Of a stretch of DNA of 64,000 nt, positions 17,818 to 27,175 are shown in pieces. The position numbers and the translations under genes were made by a program. Below the pieces are notes generated by a model that searched no databases, was not told the DNA's origin, and saw nothing but the letters and a program-made list of their open reading frames with translations. Position 1 is the stretch's first letter. The number at the start of each line of letters is the position of its first letter. This DNA is from CAUPWF01 sp963515125 (lineage in GTDB: Bacteria; Bacillota; Clostridia; Lachnospirales; Lachnospiraceae), in the NCBI GenBank assembly GCA_052116865.1, contig JBQKKG010000001.1, forward strand, positions 500,567-564,566, read 5' to 3'.

Positions 17818-19197
17818 ATGAGTAATGAAGAAAAAAAACATGATGCTAATTTTAGCTCTAGATTTGGCTATATTATGGTAGCCGCTGGGGCAGCAATCGG
17901 ATTAGGGAACATTTGGAAGTTCCCCTACCTAGCCTATGGAGGGGGCGGTGGGGCATTTGTTATTGTGTATATTATTTTGTGTATTGTACTTGGGCATCCG
18001 GTTGTTGAAATGGAATCAGCAATGGGGCGCTACGCAAGAACAAATGGTATTGATGCGTTTGGTGTTGTTAATAAAAAGTGGAAGTTTGCTGGAATTATCA
18101 ATATTATTTGTACCGTTATGATTGATATGTACTATATCATTGTCAGTGGTTATGTATTAAAATATGCGGTAACCTACATATTGGGCGGACATTTTGGTGC
18201 TGATAAGCAAGCATATTATACGAACTTTATTTCTAAACCTATTGAACCATTAATTTATGCAGGTATCTTAATGTTAATTACTGCCATTCTTTTGATCGGT
18301 GGAATTACACGACTGGTTGAAAAGGTAACAAAAGTAATTATGCCACTCTTATTTGTTCTCTTAATTATCTGTGGAGTATGGGCGCTATTTTCCTTTGATG
18401 GTGCTATCGCAGGTTTAAAATACTATATCATTCCTGACTTCTCTAAATTCACTTGGAAAGCATTTTCAGATGCATGTATGCAGGTAATGTTCTCAGTTGG
18501 TATCGGCTGGTCTATTTTTGTTACGTTAGGTGCTAGTATGAGTGATGGCGCAAATATCAAAAAAGATTCTATGATGGTAACAATTTGTGATACAACGGTA
18601 GCTCTAACTGCAGGATTTGTAATTATTCCTACTGTTGTAGGTGCAGGTTCAACGATGACGGCAGGACCATCTTTGATTTTTCTCGCCATGACAGAAATCT
18701 TTGGAAAATTTCCAGGTGGTAATCTGATAGGATTCTTATTCTTTACGGCAGTTATTTTCGCTGTATTATCTACCTATTTTACGATTCTTGAAATACCAGT
18801 AAAATGTTTAGAAGAAAAATGTCATATTACACATAAAAAGGCAACTATTATCAGTGCTATCATTATATTCATAGGGGGTATCTTCTGCTCTCTGAGCCAA
18901 GGGACTGGCTTATTGAGTGGAGTTAAACTTCCTTGGTGGGCTTATAATACAGGAGTTGTATATTATAATATATATGATTGGATAGATTGTTTCTCTGGTT
19001 ATATTCTGTTACCGCTTGGATGCCTTTTAACTTCATTTTACTGTTGCAGAGTATGGGGGTATAAAGAATATGAAAGAGAATTGACAAAAGATGGGCGTGA
19101 CGGAAAATTGAGTCTATATAATAAGATAATTATGACAGTCGTTGTTCCTGCTTTAACCATCATTGTTATTTTGAATTGTTTTGGTTTTATTCAATAA
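17818..19197 (+). CDS. Sodium-dependent transporter, neurotransmitter:sodium symporter (SNF) family
   Basis: Sodium-coupled amino acid uptake carrier with a LeuT-type fold in the cytoplasmic membrane. The 459-residue protein has the first-helix signature AAGAAIGLGNIWKFPYLAYG with the sodium-site residues, then about eleven hydrophobic helices. Helix six region reads FSVGIGWSIFVTLGASM. Bacterial relatives carry tryptophan, tyrosine or branched amino acids; the substrate is not readable here. GAGGTG lies ahead of ATG 17818. It is a single-gene unit with a leader hairpin and a terminator at 19288. Confidence 0.95.
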   Translation: MSNEEKKHDANFSSRFGYIMVAAGAAIGLGNIWKFPYLAYGGGGGAFVIVYIILCIVLGHPVVEMESAMGRYARTNGIDAFGVVNKKWKFAGIINIICTVMIDMYYIIVSGYVLKYAVTYILGGHFGADKQAYYTNFISKPIEPLIYAGILMLITAILLIGGITRLVEKVTKVIMPLLFVLLIICGVWALFSFDGAIAGLKYYIIPDFSKFTWKAFSDACMQVMFSVGIGWSIFVTLGASMSDGANIKKDSMMVTICDTTVALTAGFVIIPTVVGAGSTMTAGPSLIFLAMTEIFGKFPGGNLIGFLFFTAVIFAVLSTYFTILEIPVKCLEEKCHITHKKATIISAIIIFIGGIFCSLSQGTGLLSGVKLPWWAYNTGVVYYNIYDWIDCFSGYILLPLGCLLTSFYCCRVWGYKEYERELTKDGRDGKLSLYNKIIMTVVVPALTIIVILNCFGFIQ

Positions 19198-19287
19198 TAA
19201 GGTAAATCCCAATAAATAGAAAAGAAAGATGATGTCTAATAGGGATTTTATCCAGAAAAATATTTCAGTATTTATATAGTGATTTAT

Positions 19288-19322
19288 AAGACGTAGAAAC
19301 TTTTGCTTCTGCGTCTTTTTTT
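19288..19322 (+). terminator. Terminator after the sodium symporter
   Basis: Arms 19288-19298 and 19307-19317 pair over 11 bp with one G-U, followed by seven T bases. Confidence 0.85.
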
Positions 19323-19381
19323 CTTGATTTTTATAATGATGTCTAGTAGAATTAATTCTATCAATGCTAGGAGGTAAGAGC

Positions 19382-20380
19382 ATGACAAATATTACAAGAG
19401 TAGCAGTAGATGCTATGGGTGGCGATCACGCACCACATGAAACCGTAAAAGGTGCAGTGGAGGCCGTGAATCATGATGCTTCTATAAAAGTTTTATTAGT
19501 TGGTAAAAAAGATGCAGTAGATAAAGAATTGGCAGCATATACTTATTCCAAGGAACAGATAGAAGTGGTAGATGCAACAGAAGTAATTGAAACAGCAGAG
19601 CCACCAGTAATGGCAATTAGAAGGAAAAAGGATTCCTCTATTGTCGTGGGAATGAATCTTGTGAAACACCAGGAGGCAGATGCTTTTGTATCCGCTGGAA
19701 GTTCGGGGGCAGTTTTAGTTGGCGGACAAGTCATAGTAGGAAGAATCAAGGGTATAGAACGACCGCCACTTGCACCATTAATTCCTACAAAAAAAGGGGT
19801 ATCATTATTGATTGACTGTGGTGCCAATGTTGATGCGAGACCCACACATTTAGTACAATTTGCAAAAATTGGATCTATCTATATGGAAAGCATATTAGGT
19901 ATTCAGAACCCAAAGGTAGGAATCGTGAATATCGGTGCTGAAGAAGAGAAAGGAAATGCATTGGTAAAAGAGACTTTTCCACTGTTAAAAGAATGCGAAA
20001 GCATAAACTTTGTTGGTAGTGTAGAGGCGAGAGATATTCCATTTGGCAAGGTGGATGTTGTTGTTTGTGAAGCATTTGTTGGAAATGTTGTGTTAAAAAC
20101 ATTTGAAGGTGTAGGTGCAGTATTGATTAGTAAGATTAAAGGTGGTATGATGACCTCATTAAGAAGCAAACTGGGGGCGATGTTGGTAAAACCTGCATTA
20201 AAAGAAACACTAAAATCTTTTGATTCAAGCGAATATGGCGGAGCACCGTTGTTAGGCTTAAATGGTCTAGTAGTAAAAGCACATGGCAGTTCGAATTCAA
20301 AGGAAATTGCCAACTCGATCGCACAATGTGTGACGTTTAAAAAGCAAAAAATTAATGAAAAAATTAAAGAACTTATATAA
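19382..20380 (+). CDS. plsX: Phosphate acyltransferase PlsX
   Basis: Makes acyl phosphate from acyl-ACP for phospholipid synthesis (PlsX-PlsY route), acting at the inner face of the membrane. The 332-residue protein begins MTNITRVAVDAMGGDHAPHE and has DAFVSAGSSGAVLVGG, ALIPTKKGVSLLIDCGAN-like text and GFVGNVVLKTFEG-like text, all family marks. Start is ATG 19382 with AGGAGG seven bases upstream; the earlier ATG 19364 precedes that site. acpP follows, so substrate carrier and enzyme are made together. A 14-bp palindrome at 19347-19360 upstream is not a FapR box. Confidence 0.97.
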   Translation: MTNITRVAVDAMGGDHAPHETVKGAVEAVNHDASIKVLLVGKKDAVDKELAAYTYSKEQIEVVDATEVIETAEPPVMAIRRKKDSSIVVGMNLVKHQEADAFVSAGSSGAVLVGGQVIVGRIKGIERPPLAPLIPTKKGVSLLIDCGANVDARPTHLVQFAKIGSIYMESILGIQNPKVGIVNIGAEEEKGNALVKETFPLLKECESINFVGSVEARDIPFGKVDVVVCEAFVGNVVLKTFEGVGAVLISKIKGGMMTSLRSKLGAMLVKPALKETLKSFDSSEYGGAPLLGLNGLVVKAHGSSNSKEIANSIAQCVTFKKQKINEKIKELI

Positions 20381-20395
20381 GAAAGGGAAATGAAC

Positions 20396-20626
20396 ATGGA
20401 ATTTGAAAAATTACAAGATATTATAGCAGATGTACTTAACGTAGGAAAAGAGGAGATCAAAATGGACACTACCTTTGTAGATGATCTGGGTGCAGATTCT
20501 TTAGATATTTTCCAAATTATTATGGGAATCGAAGAAGCATTTGATATCGAAATTTCAAATGACGATGCAGAAAAGATTGCCTCGGTAGGAGATGCTGTTG
20601 AGCAAATCAAAAACGCAACTAATTAA
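20396..20626 (+). CDS. acpP: Acyl carrier protein
   Basis: Carries growing acyl chains on a 4'-phosphopantetheine arm attached to the serine of GADSLD. The 76-residue acidic protein has the usual four helices: EFEKLQDIIADVLN, then FVDDLGADSLDIFQIIMGIEEAF. The activating enzyme AcpS is encoded at 34332. Start taken at ATG 20396, nine bases after AAAGGG; ATG 20390 is in frame and possible. A terminator-like hairpin lies between it and rnc. Confidence 0.96.
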   Translation: MEFEKLQDIIADVLNVGKEEIKMDTTFVDDLGADSLDIFQIIMGIEEAFDIEISNDDAEKIASVGDAVEQIKNATN

Positions 20627-20636
20627 TTAAGGTGAT

Positions 20637-20665
20637 GAAAAGCCCGTTGTGGGCTTTTCGTTTTT
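20637..20665 (+). terminator. Terminator between acpP and rnc
   Basis: GAAAAGCCC (20637-20645) and GGGCTTTTC (20651-20659) pair perfectly around a five-base loop, followed by GTTTTT. It stands between genes often read through as one operon, so it may set the high acpP to rnc ratio. Confidence 0.85.
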
Positions 20666-20679
20666 ATATGGTGGAATAC

Positions 20680-21375
20680 ATGAAAAATAATTTGACAGAA
20701 TTAGAGAAAAAAATTCAATATCATTTTAAAGATCAAACATTGTTAAGGCAAGCAATGATGCATAGTTCATATGTAAATGAGCGCCGAATGAAAAAGCATC
20801 AATGCAATGAACGATTAGAATTTTTGGGAGACGCAGTATTGGAGTTAGTTTCAAGTGAATATTTGTTTTTTTCTTTTCCAACAACACCAGAGGGTGAATT
20901 GACAAAAAATAGAGCCAGCATGGTATGTGAGCCAGCACTTGCATATTGTGCACGAGAAATAGATTTGGGCTCATATCTGTTGTTAGGAAAAGGAGAAGAG
21001 GTTACTGGTGGTAGAAAAAGAGAGTCTATAACGTCCGATGGTTTAGAAGCATTAATTGGTGCGATTTATTTGGATGGTGGTTTTGCTAATGCAAAAGACT
21101 TTATCAAATCTTTTGTCTTGAATGATTTGGAACATAAAAAACTCTTTTATGATAGCAAGACTATCCTACAAGAAATTGTACAAGGACATTTTACAGACCC
21201 AATATCCTACCAACTTATAAAAGAAGAAGGCCCTGATCATAATAAGTCCTTTGAAGTAAATGTCTACATTGGCTCCATTTGTTATGGTACAGGAAATGGA
21301 AGAACAAAAAAAGCAGCGGAACAAGAAGCTGCTTATAAAGCGATTTTAGAATTACACAAACGAAAGTTAAAATAG
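20680..21375 (+). CDS. rnc: Ribonuclease III
   Basis: Double-strand-specific endoribonuclease that processes rRNA and structured mRNAs. The 231-residue protein has the signature ERLEFLGDAVLELV near residue 42, DGLEALIGAIYLDGG with the second set of metal ligands, and a C-terminal double-stranded RNA-binding domain (DPISYQLIKEEGPDH ... GRTKKAAEQEAAYKAIL). Start chosen at ATG 20680, four bases after GGTGGA; in-frame starts at 20668 and 20632 would put the terminator hairpin inside the coding region. smc follows after 7 bases, the usual Firmicutes order. Confidence 0.95.
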   Translation: MKNNLTELEKKIQYHFKDQTLLRQAMMHSSYVNERRMKKHQCNERLEFLGDAVLELVSSEYLFFSFPTTPEGELTKNRASMVCEPALAYCAREIDLGSYLLLGKGEEVTGGRKRESITSDGLEALIGAIYLDGGFANAKDFIKSFVLNDLEHKKLFYDSKTILQEIVQGHFTDPISYQLIKEEGPDHNKSFEVNVYIGSICYGTGNGRTKKAAEQEAAYKAILELHKRKLK

Positions 21376-21382
21376 GTGTTTC

Positions 21383-24300
21383 ATGTATTTAAAAAGTATA
21401 GAAGTACAAGGTTTTAAATCTTTTGCTAATAAAATTGTCTTTGATTTTCATAATGGAATTACAGGTATTGTAGGACCAAATGGAAGTGGAAAAAGTAATG
21501 TTGCAGATGCGGTACGCTGGGTGCTTGGAGAGCAGCGTGTAAAGCAATTGCGTGGTGGCAGCATGCAGGATGTTATTTTTTCTGGGACTGAGAATAGGAA
21601 GCCACTTAGTTATGCCTCTGTTGCAATCACACTTGACAATTCGGATCATCAATTGGCAATAGATTTTGAAGAGGTTACCGTTACAAGAAAGATATATCGT
21701 TCTGGAGAAAGCGAATATTTAATCAATGGTTCTTCCTGTAGACTGAAAGATGTAAATGAATTATTTTATGATACAGGAATTGGAAAAGAAGGCTATTCTA
21801 TTATTGGCCAGGGACAGATAGATAAAATCTTAAGCGGAAAACCGGAAGAACGTCGTGAGTTATTTGATGAAGCAGCAGGAATTGTTAAATTTAAAAGACG
21901 AAAGAATATGTCCGTAAAAAAGTTAGAGGATGAAAGACAGAATCTAGTACGTGTGAATGATATTTTATCAGAGATCGAACGACAAATAGGTCCTTTAGAA
22001 AAACAATCTACGGTGGCAAAGGAGTATTTGAAAAAGAAAGAAGAGTTAAAAACATATGATATCAATATGTTTTTATTAGAAACAGAACGTTTGAAAGAGC
22101 TCATCAATGACACCGATAAAAAATTGGAACTAGCAAATCATGATCTAGCCATATCGAGTCAATCTTATGATGATACAAAAGTAGAGTATGAGGCCATTGA
22201 GGAGCAGGTAGATGTAATTGAAGATGCAATTGAAAAATCAAAAAGCCAGTTAAATGAGACGAATCTATTAAAGCAACAATTAGAAAGTCAAATAGAGTTA
22301 TTAAAAGAGCAAATTAATACTGCAAGAATGAATGATGAACATTATGGACAACGATTGCTATCTATACAAAGTGATATTCGTGAGAGAGAGAAACAAAAAG
22401 CAGAATTAGAGGCAGAGCATCATGAGATACAACAACAATTAGACGAATCAAAAGGAAATGCAAAGGCTGCCAAAGATAATTTAGCAATAACACAATCTAA
22501 GATTTCTAAAATCACAGCAGCTATTGAACAGGGAAAAAATGATATTATTGATCTTCTCAATACTCGATCTTCAACAAAAGTTAAGATACAACGCTATGAT
22601 ACGATGCTGGAACAAATTCAGGTGCAGCGTGCTCAGGTGAGTAAGAAGTTAATTGAAGTCAAAAGTGACGCTAGCCAACAAGAAGATTTGTATCATCAAT
22701 ATGAAGTTGAGTTAAAAAACATTTCCGAAAAAATCAATTATTTTGTTGAAAAAAGCTCAAAATTAGAAGCAAGAATTGAAGTCATACAAGGGCAGCTCAC
22801 AAAACAAAATGAACAATTACGTATTGGGCAGATTGCTTTTCATAGAGAACAATCAAAATTGGAATCTTTAAAAAATATTACAGAACGTTACGATGGGTAT
22901 GGAAATAGTATTCGTAAAGTTATGGAAAAAAAAGAGCAGGAGCCAGGTTTGTTGGGAGTTGTTGCAGATATTATAAAAGTAGAAAAAGAATACGAAATTG
23001 CGATTGAAACAGCATTAGGTGGAAGTATTCAAAATATCGTTACAGACAATGAGCATACTGCAAAACGGATGATTCAATATTTGAAACAAAATAAATTTGG
23101 ACGAGCTACATTTCTTCCGTTAACTGGAATCCATGGAACTGCAGGAATAAGGCAACAGGATGCATTAAAAGAACAAGGTGTGATAGGATTAGCCAATACA
23201 TTAGTGCAAGTAGATGATACATATAAAATATTAGCCGATCACCTACTTGGACGAACCATTGTTGTTCATCGGATTGACGATGGAATAGCAATTGCTAAGA
23301 AGTATAAACAATCGTTACGTATTGTTACTACGGAAGGCGAATTAATTAATCCGGGGGGATCGATGACTGGTGGCGCTTTCAAGAATTCAAGCAACTTATT
23401 AGGTAGACGTCGTGAAATAGAAGAATTTGAAAAAAGTGTCTTATTGTTAAAAACAGATATGGAAACAATGCAAGCGGAAGTAGAGGATGCAAAAAAGGAA
23501 AGAACAGCATGTTATGGTTCTATCGAAGCAATTAAGTATGAATTACAGCAAGCATATGTCCTACAAAATACAGCAAAAATGAATATAAATCAAGTGCAAG
23601 CTAAACAGTTGTCATCAAAGCAGTCCTTTGAGAACCTCCAATCTGAAAGCAGGGAATTAGAACAACAGATTATTGATATTCGAGAAAGCCAGTCTACGAT
23701 ACAAAAGGAATTAGATACTTCACAAGAACAAGAAGAATCACTAACAGGCTGTGTTGAAGAATATCAAGCGGATCTAGAAAAAGAACGTCTGATTGAGACG
23801 CACCAGATGCAAGAATCAGAAAAACTACATGTAATATTGGCCAATCTGGTGCAGAAAAATGACTTCGCAATAGAAAATAGAAATCGTGTAAATGAAGAGA
23901 TAAGTAAATTAGAATTAGAATTAGATGAACTAGATAAAAATAAAGGTAACTCTTCTAATGAAATTCTGGAAAAAGAAGAACAAATATCAGAAATACGAAA
24001 TACTATTGCAAGCTCAAAAGAATTATTTGATGAGATTGATAATGAAATCAAACAATCAGTTGTTAAGCGTGAGGAATTGCAACAGCAACATAAGGCTTTC
24101 TTAAGCAAACGAGAAGAGCTTGCTAAAACTATGTCAGATCTTGATAAAGAGGTATTCCGCTTATCGAGCAAACGAGAATCTTATGAAGAATCTGCTGAAA
24201 AACAAATTAATTATATGTGGGAAGAATATGAACTTACCTATAGTCATGCATTAGAGCTGAGAGATAAAAATTTAATTGATTTAAACTTTATGAAGAGGCA

Positions 24301-24943
24301 AATACAAGCGTTAAAGTTAGATATCAAGAATTTAGGAACGGTTAACGTAAATGCTATCGATGATTACAAGAACTTATCCGAACGATATGAGTTTTTAAAA
24401 ACACAGCATGATGATTTAATTGAAGCTGAGGCAACTTTAATGCAAATCATTGAGGAATTAGATGAGGCTATGCGGATTCAGTTTCGTGAAAGCTTTGATG
24501 AGATTTCGAAGGAGTTTGATACTGTATTCAAACAACTCTTTGGTGGGGGAAAAGGAACTCTGGAGTTGATGGACAATACAGATATTTTAGAAGCCGGTAT
24601 TCGCATTATTGCACAACCACCAGGGAAAAAATTACAAAATATGATGCAACTGTCTGGTGGAGAAAAAGCTTTAACAGCTATTTCGCTTTTATTTGCTATT
24701 CAGAATCTAAAACCGTCACCATTTTGCCTTTTAGATGAGATTGAAGCTGCTTTAGACGATTCAAATGTTGTGCGATTTGCACAGTACTTGCATAAATTAA
24801 CAAAAAATACACAATTTATTGTAATTACACATCGACGTGGTACCATGACAGCAGCTGATCGATTATATGGAATAACCATGCAAGAGAAGGGGATATCCAC
24901 TTTAGTTTCTGTTAATTTGCTAGAGGATGAATTAGATAAGTAG
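21383..24943 (+). CDS. smc: Chromosome segregation protein SMC
   Basis: Loop-extruding ATPase that compacts and separates chromosomes with ScpA and ScpB, which are not in this window. The 1186-residue protein has an N-terminal Walker A GPNGSGKSNVADAVRWVLGE, a long first coiled coil (about 170-500), a hinge (about 510-670, with GYGNSIRKVME and NPGGSMTGG), a second coil, and a C-terminal ATPase half with LSGGEKALTAISLLFA and Walker B CLLDEIEAALDD. The stop codon sits inside a 12-base tandem repeat. It forms a cluster with rnc and ftsY. Confidence 0.98.
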   Translation: MYLKSIEVQGFKSFANKIVFDFHNGITGIVGPNGSGKSNVADAVRWVLGEQRVKQLRGGSMQDVIFSGTENRKPLSYASVAITLDNSDHQLAIDFEEVTVTRKIYRSGESEYLINGSSCRLKDVNELFYDTGIGKEGYSIIGQGQIDKILSGKPEERRELFDEAAGIVKFKRRKNMSVKKLEDERQNLVRVNDILSEIERQIGPLEKQSTVAKEYLKKKEELKTYDINMFLLETERLKELINDTDKKLELANHDLAISSQSYDDTKVEYEAIEEQVDVIEDAIEKSKSQLNETNLLKQQLESQIELLKEQINTARMNDEHYGQRLLSIQSDIREREKQKAELEAEHHEIQQQLDESKGNAKAAKDNLAITQSKISKITAAIEQGKNDIIDLLNTRSSTKVKIQRYDTMLEQIQVQRAQVSKKLIEVKSDASQQEDLYHQYEVELKNISEKINYFVEKSSKLEARIEVIQGQLTKQNEQLRIGQIAFHREQSKLESLKNITERYDGYGNSIRKVMEKKEQEPGLLGVVADIIKVEKEYEIAIETALGGSIQNIVTDNEHTAKRMIQYLKQNKFGRATFLPLTGIHGTAGIRQQDALKEQGVIGLANTLVQVDDTYKILADHLLGRTIVVHRIDDGIAIAKKYKQSLRIVTTEGELINPGGSMTGGAFKNSSNLLGRRREIEEFEKSVLLLKTDMETMQAEVEDAKKERTACYGSIEAIKYELQQAYVLQNTAKMNINQVQAKQLSSKQSFENLQSESRELEQQIIDIRESQSTIQKELDTSQEQEESLTGCVEEYQADLEKERLIETHQMQESEKLHVILANLVQKNDFAIENRNRVNEEISKLELELDELDKNKGNSSNEILEKEEQISEIRNTIASSKELFDEIDNEIKQSVVKREELQQQHKAFLSKREELAKTMSDLDKEVFRLSSKRESYEESAEKQINYMWEEYELTYSHALELRDKNLIDLNFMKRQIQALKLDIKNLGTVNVNAIDDYKNLSERYEFLKTQHDDLIEAEATLMQIIEELDEAMRIQFRESFDEISKEFDTVFKQLFGGGKGTLELMDNTDILEAGIRIIAQPPGKKLQNMMQLSGGEKALTAISLLFAIQNLKPSPFCLLDEIEAALDDSNVVRFAQYLHKLTKNTQFIVITHRRGTMTAADRLYGITMQEKGISTLVSVNLLEDELDK

Positions 24944-24967
24944 TTAGATAAGTAGTTAGATAAGAAG
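24932..24967 (+). repeat. Three 12-base tandem repeats spanning the smc stop codon
   Basis: TTAGATAAGTAG occurs twice exactly (24932-24943, 24944-24955) and a third time with one change (24956-24967). Each unit reads Leu-Asp-Lys-stop or Leu-Asp-Lys-Lys in the smc frame, so the first stop is backed by two more in-frame stops at 24953 and 24968. Confidence 0.9.
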
Positions 24968-24978
24968 TAGGAGGAAAT

Positions 24979-25911
24979 ATGTCAGAAGAAAAACAAGGTT
25001 TTTTTAAAAGACTTGTATCTGGACTTAGTAAAACCCGTGATAATATTGTATCTAGTATGGATAGCATTTTTAATGGATTTACAAGTATAGATGAAGCGTT
25101 TTATGAAGAGTTAGAAGAAGTATTGATTATGGGTGATATCGGAGTAGCGACGACCATGGATATCATTGAAGAGTTACGTAAAACAGTAAAAGAACAGCAC
25201 ATCAAAGAACCATCAGATTGTAAACAAGTTTTAATTGATAGTATTAAAAGTCAAATGAATACAGGGGATGCAGCATATGAATTTGAAGAACAGACATCTG
25301 TGGTTTTAGTGATTGGTGTTAATGGAGTCGGGAAAACAACCACCGTGGGTAAACTAGCGGGAAAATTGCGAAAACAAGGAAAAAAAGTAGTACTTGCAGC
25401 GGCTGATACATTCCGTGCTGCAGCTGGGGAACAGTTAACAGAATGGGCGCGTCGTGCAGAGGCTGATTTGATTGGTGGACAAGATGGTGCTGATCCTGCA
25501 GCGATTGTCTATGATGCAGTTGCCGCAGCAAAGGCAAGACATGCAGATGTTTTACTTTGCGATACAGCAGGAAGGCTTCATAATAAGAAAAATTTAATGG
25601 AAGAATTAAAAAAAATAAATCGTGTATTAGAACGAGAATATCCAGAAGCATTTAGAGAAACTCTTGTTGTTTTAGATGGAACTACAGGGCAAAATGCAAT
25701 ATCCCAAGCAAAAGAATTCAAAGAAGTTGCTGATATTACTGGTATTATTCTAACAAAGATGGATGGGACGGCTAAAGGTGGTATTGCAATTGCAATTCAA
25801 GCTGAACTGGGAATACCAGTGAAATATATTGGAGTTGGAGAAGGGATTGAAGATTTACAAAAATTTAATTCTGAAGATTTTGTGAATGCTTTATTTTTAG
25901 TAGAAGAATAG
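24979..25911 (+). CDS. ftsY: Signal recognition particle receptor FtsY
   Basis: GTPase that docks SRP-bound ribosomes to the Sec translocon. The 310-residue protein has a short N domain (helices with GFTSIDEAFYEELEEVLIMGD) and a GTPase domain with GVNGVGKTTTVGKLAGKL, ADTFRAAAGEQL, DTAGRLHNK and TKMDGTAKGG. The N-terminal acidic region is very short, which is usual for clostridia, so membrane contact must rely on the first helix (KQGFFKRLVSGLSKT). AGGAGG precedes ATG 24979. Confidence 0.97.
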   Translation: MSEEKQGFFKRLVSGLSKTRDNIVSSMDSIFNGFTSIDEAFYEELEEVLIMGDIGVATTMDIIEELRKTVKEQHIKEPSDCKQVLIDSIKSQMNTGDAAYEFEEQTSVVLVIGVNGVGKTTTVGKLAGKLRKQGKKVVLAAADTFRAAAGEQLTEWARRAEADLIGGQDGADPAAIVYDAVAAAKARHADVLLCDTAGRLHNKKNLMEELKKINRVLEREYPEAFRETLVVLDGTTGQNAISQAKEFKEVADITGIILTKMDGTAKGGIAIAIQAELGIPVKYIGVGEGIEDLQKFNSEDFVNALFLVEE

Positions 25912-25952
25912 GTACAATAAAAACGGTAGATGCAAAAGAAAGAAGGATGAAC

Positions 25953-27167
25953 ATGTTAACACTCGAAAAATTTGAAGAAGCAAGTGAAATAGTGCAACGA
26001 GTAACTCAAAAAACAAAATTAGTCTATAGTGATTACTTAAGTCAACAAACAGGTGCAAAAGTGTATTTGAAGCCAGAGAATATGCAACACACAGGTGCTT
26101 ATAAACTTCGAGGAGCCTACTACAAAATTAGCACTCTTACAGAGGAAGAACGAAGTAGGGGACTAATTACTGCATCTGCCGGAAATCATGCACAAGGTGT
26201 CGCTTATGCAGCAAAAGCGTTTGGATGCAAGGCAACAATTGTTATGCCTACAGTAACCCCTCTTATTAAGGTGAATCGCACAAAGAGTTATGGTGCAGAA
26301 GTAGTATTGTACGGTGATGTCTATGATGATGCATGTGCAAAAGCGTATGAAATAGCAAATGATAAGGGGCTTACATTTGTCCATCCATTTGATGATTTAG
26401 ATGTAGCCACTGGGCAAGGAACAATTGCTATGGAAATTGTTCAAGAATTACCTACTGTTGACTACATTATCGCACCAATTGGTGGTGGAGGCCTTATTTC
26501 CGGTGTATCTACTTTAGCCAAGATGTTAAATCCAAAGATTAAAATTATAGGAGTGGAACCATCAGAGGCAGCTAGTATGAAAGCAGCAGTAGAGGCAGGG
26601 GAAGTTGTAACGCTCCCATCTGCTAATACTATAGCAGATGGGACAGCGGTCAAAACAGTAGGAACACAAAATTTGCCATACGTGATGGAGAATGTCGATC
26701 AAATTGTAACTGTGGAAGATGATGAATTAATTGGTGCATTTTTGGATATGGTAGAAAATCATAAGATGATAGTTGAAAATTCAGGACTACTTTCTGTTGC
26801 TGCTTTAAAGCAACTAGATCTTAAAGGAAAGAAAGTCGTATCTATCTTAAGTGGAGGTAACATGGATGTTATAACAATGTCCTCCATTGTTCAGCATGGA
26901 TTAATTAAGAGAGATCGTATCTTCTCTGTTTCTGTGCTATTACCGGATAAAGCTGGAGAATTAGTTCGTGTAGCTAAAACGATAGCAGATGAACAGGGGA
27001 ATGTAATTAAGCTAGACCATAATCAATTTGTTAGTACCAATAGAAATGCAGCAGTAGAGTTACGTATTACTATGGAAGCTTTTGGGACAGAACATAAGCA
27101 TAATATAATGAAAGCCCTAGAGGATGAAGGATTTAGACCGAGAGAAATTGGCGCAAAGCTATATTAG
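25953..27167 (+). CDS. ilvA: Threonine ammonia-lyase
   Basis: PLP enzyme that deaminates threonine to 2-oxobutyrate, for isoleucine synthesis or threonine breakdown. The 404-residue protein has the PLP lysine in HTGAYKLRGAYYK, SAGNHAQGVAYAA, the glycine loop IGGGGLISGV, and one C-terminal ACT-type domain (from about residue 325, RIFSVSVLLPDKAGEL). The length and single ACT domain match the clostridial TdcB/IlvA type rather than the long two-ACT enzyme. Start is ATG 25953, six bases after AGAAGG; ATG 25947 abuts that site. No T-box leader was found. Confidence 0.93.
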   Translation: MLTLEKFEEASEIVQRVTQKTKLVYSDYLSQQTGAKVYLKPENMQHTGAYKLRGAYYKISTLTEEERSRGLITASAGNHAQGVAYAAKAFGCKATIVMPTVTPLIKVNRTKSYGAEVVLYGDVYDDACAKAYEIANDKGLTFVHPFDDLDVATGQGTIAMEIVQELPTVDYIIAPIGGGGLISGVSTLAKMLNPKIKIIGVEPSEAASMKAAVEAGEVVTLPSANTIADGTAVKTVGTQNLPYVMENVDQIVTVEDDELIGAFLDMVENHKMIVENSGLLSVAALKQLDLKGKKVVSILSGGNMDVITMSSIVQHGLIKRDRIFSVSVLLPDKAGELVRVAKTIADEQGNVIKLDHNQFVSTNRNAAVELRITMEAFGTEHKHNIMKALEDEGFRPREIGAKLY

Positions 27168-27175
27168 GAGGGCAC

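Noticed and set aside
19903..20610. 235-residue minus-strand open frame across plsX and acpP
   Set aside because: It spans two certain genes, is Ser/Ile rich in the manner of antisense frames and has no ribosome site.
25912..25952. Possible T-box or leader before ilvA
   Set aside because: Only 41 bases separate ftsY and ilvA; no T-box motif or terminator fits.
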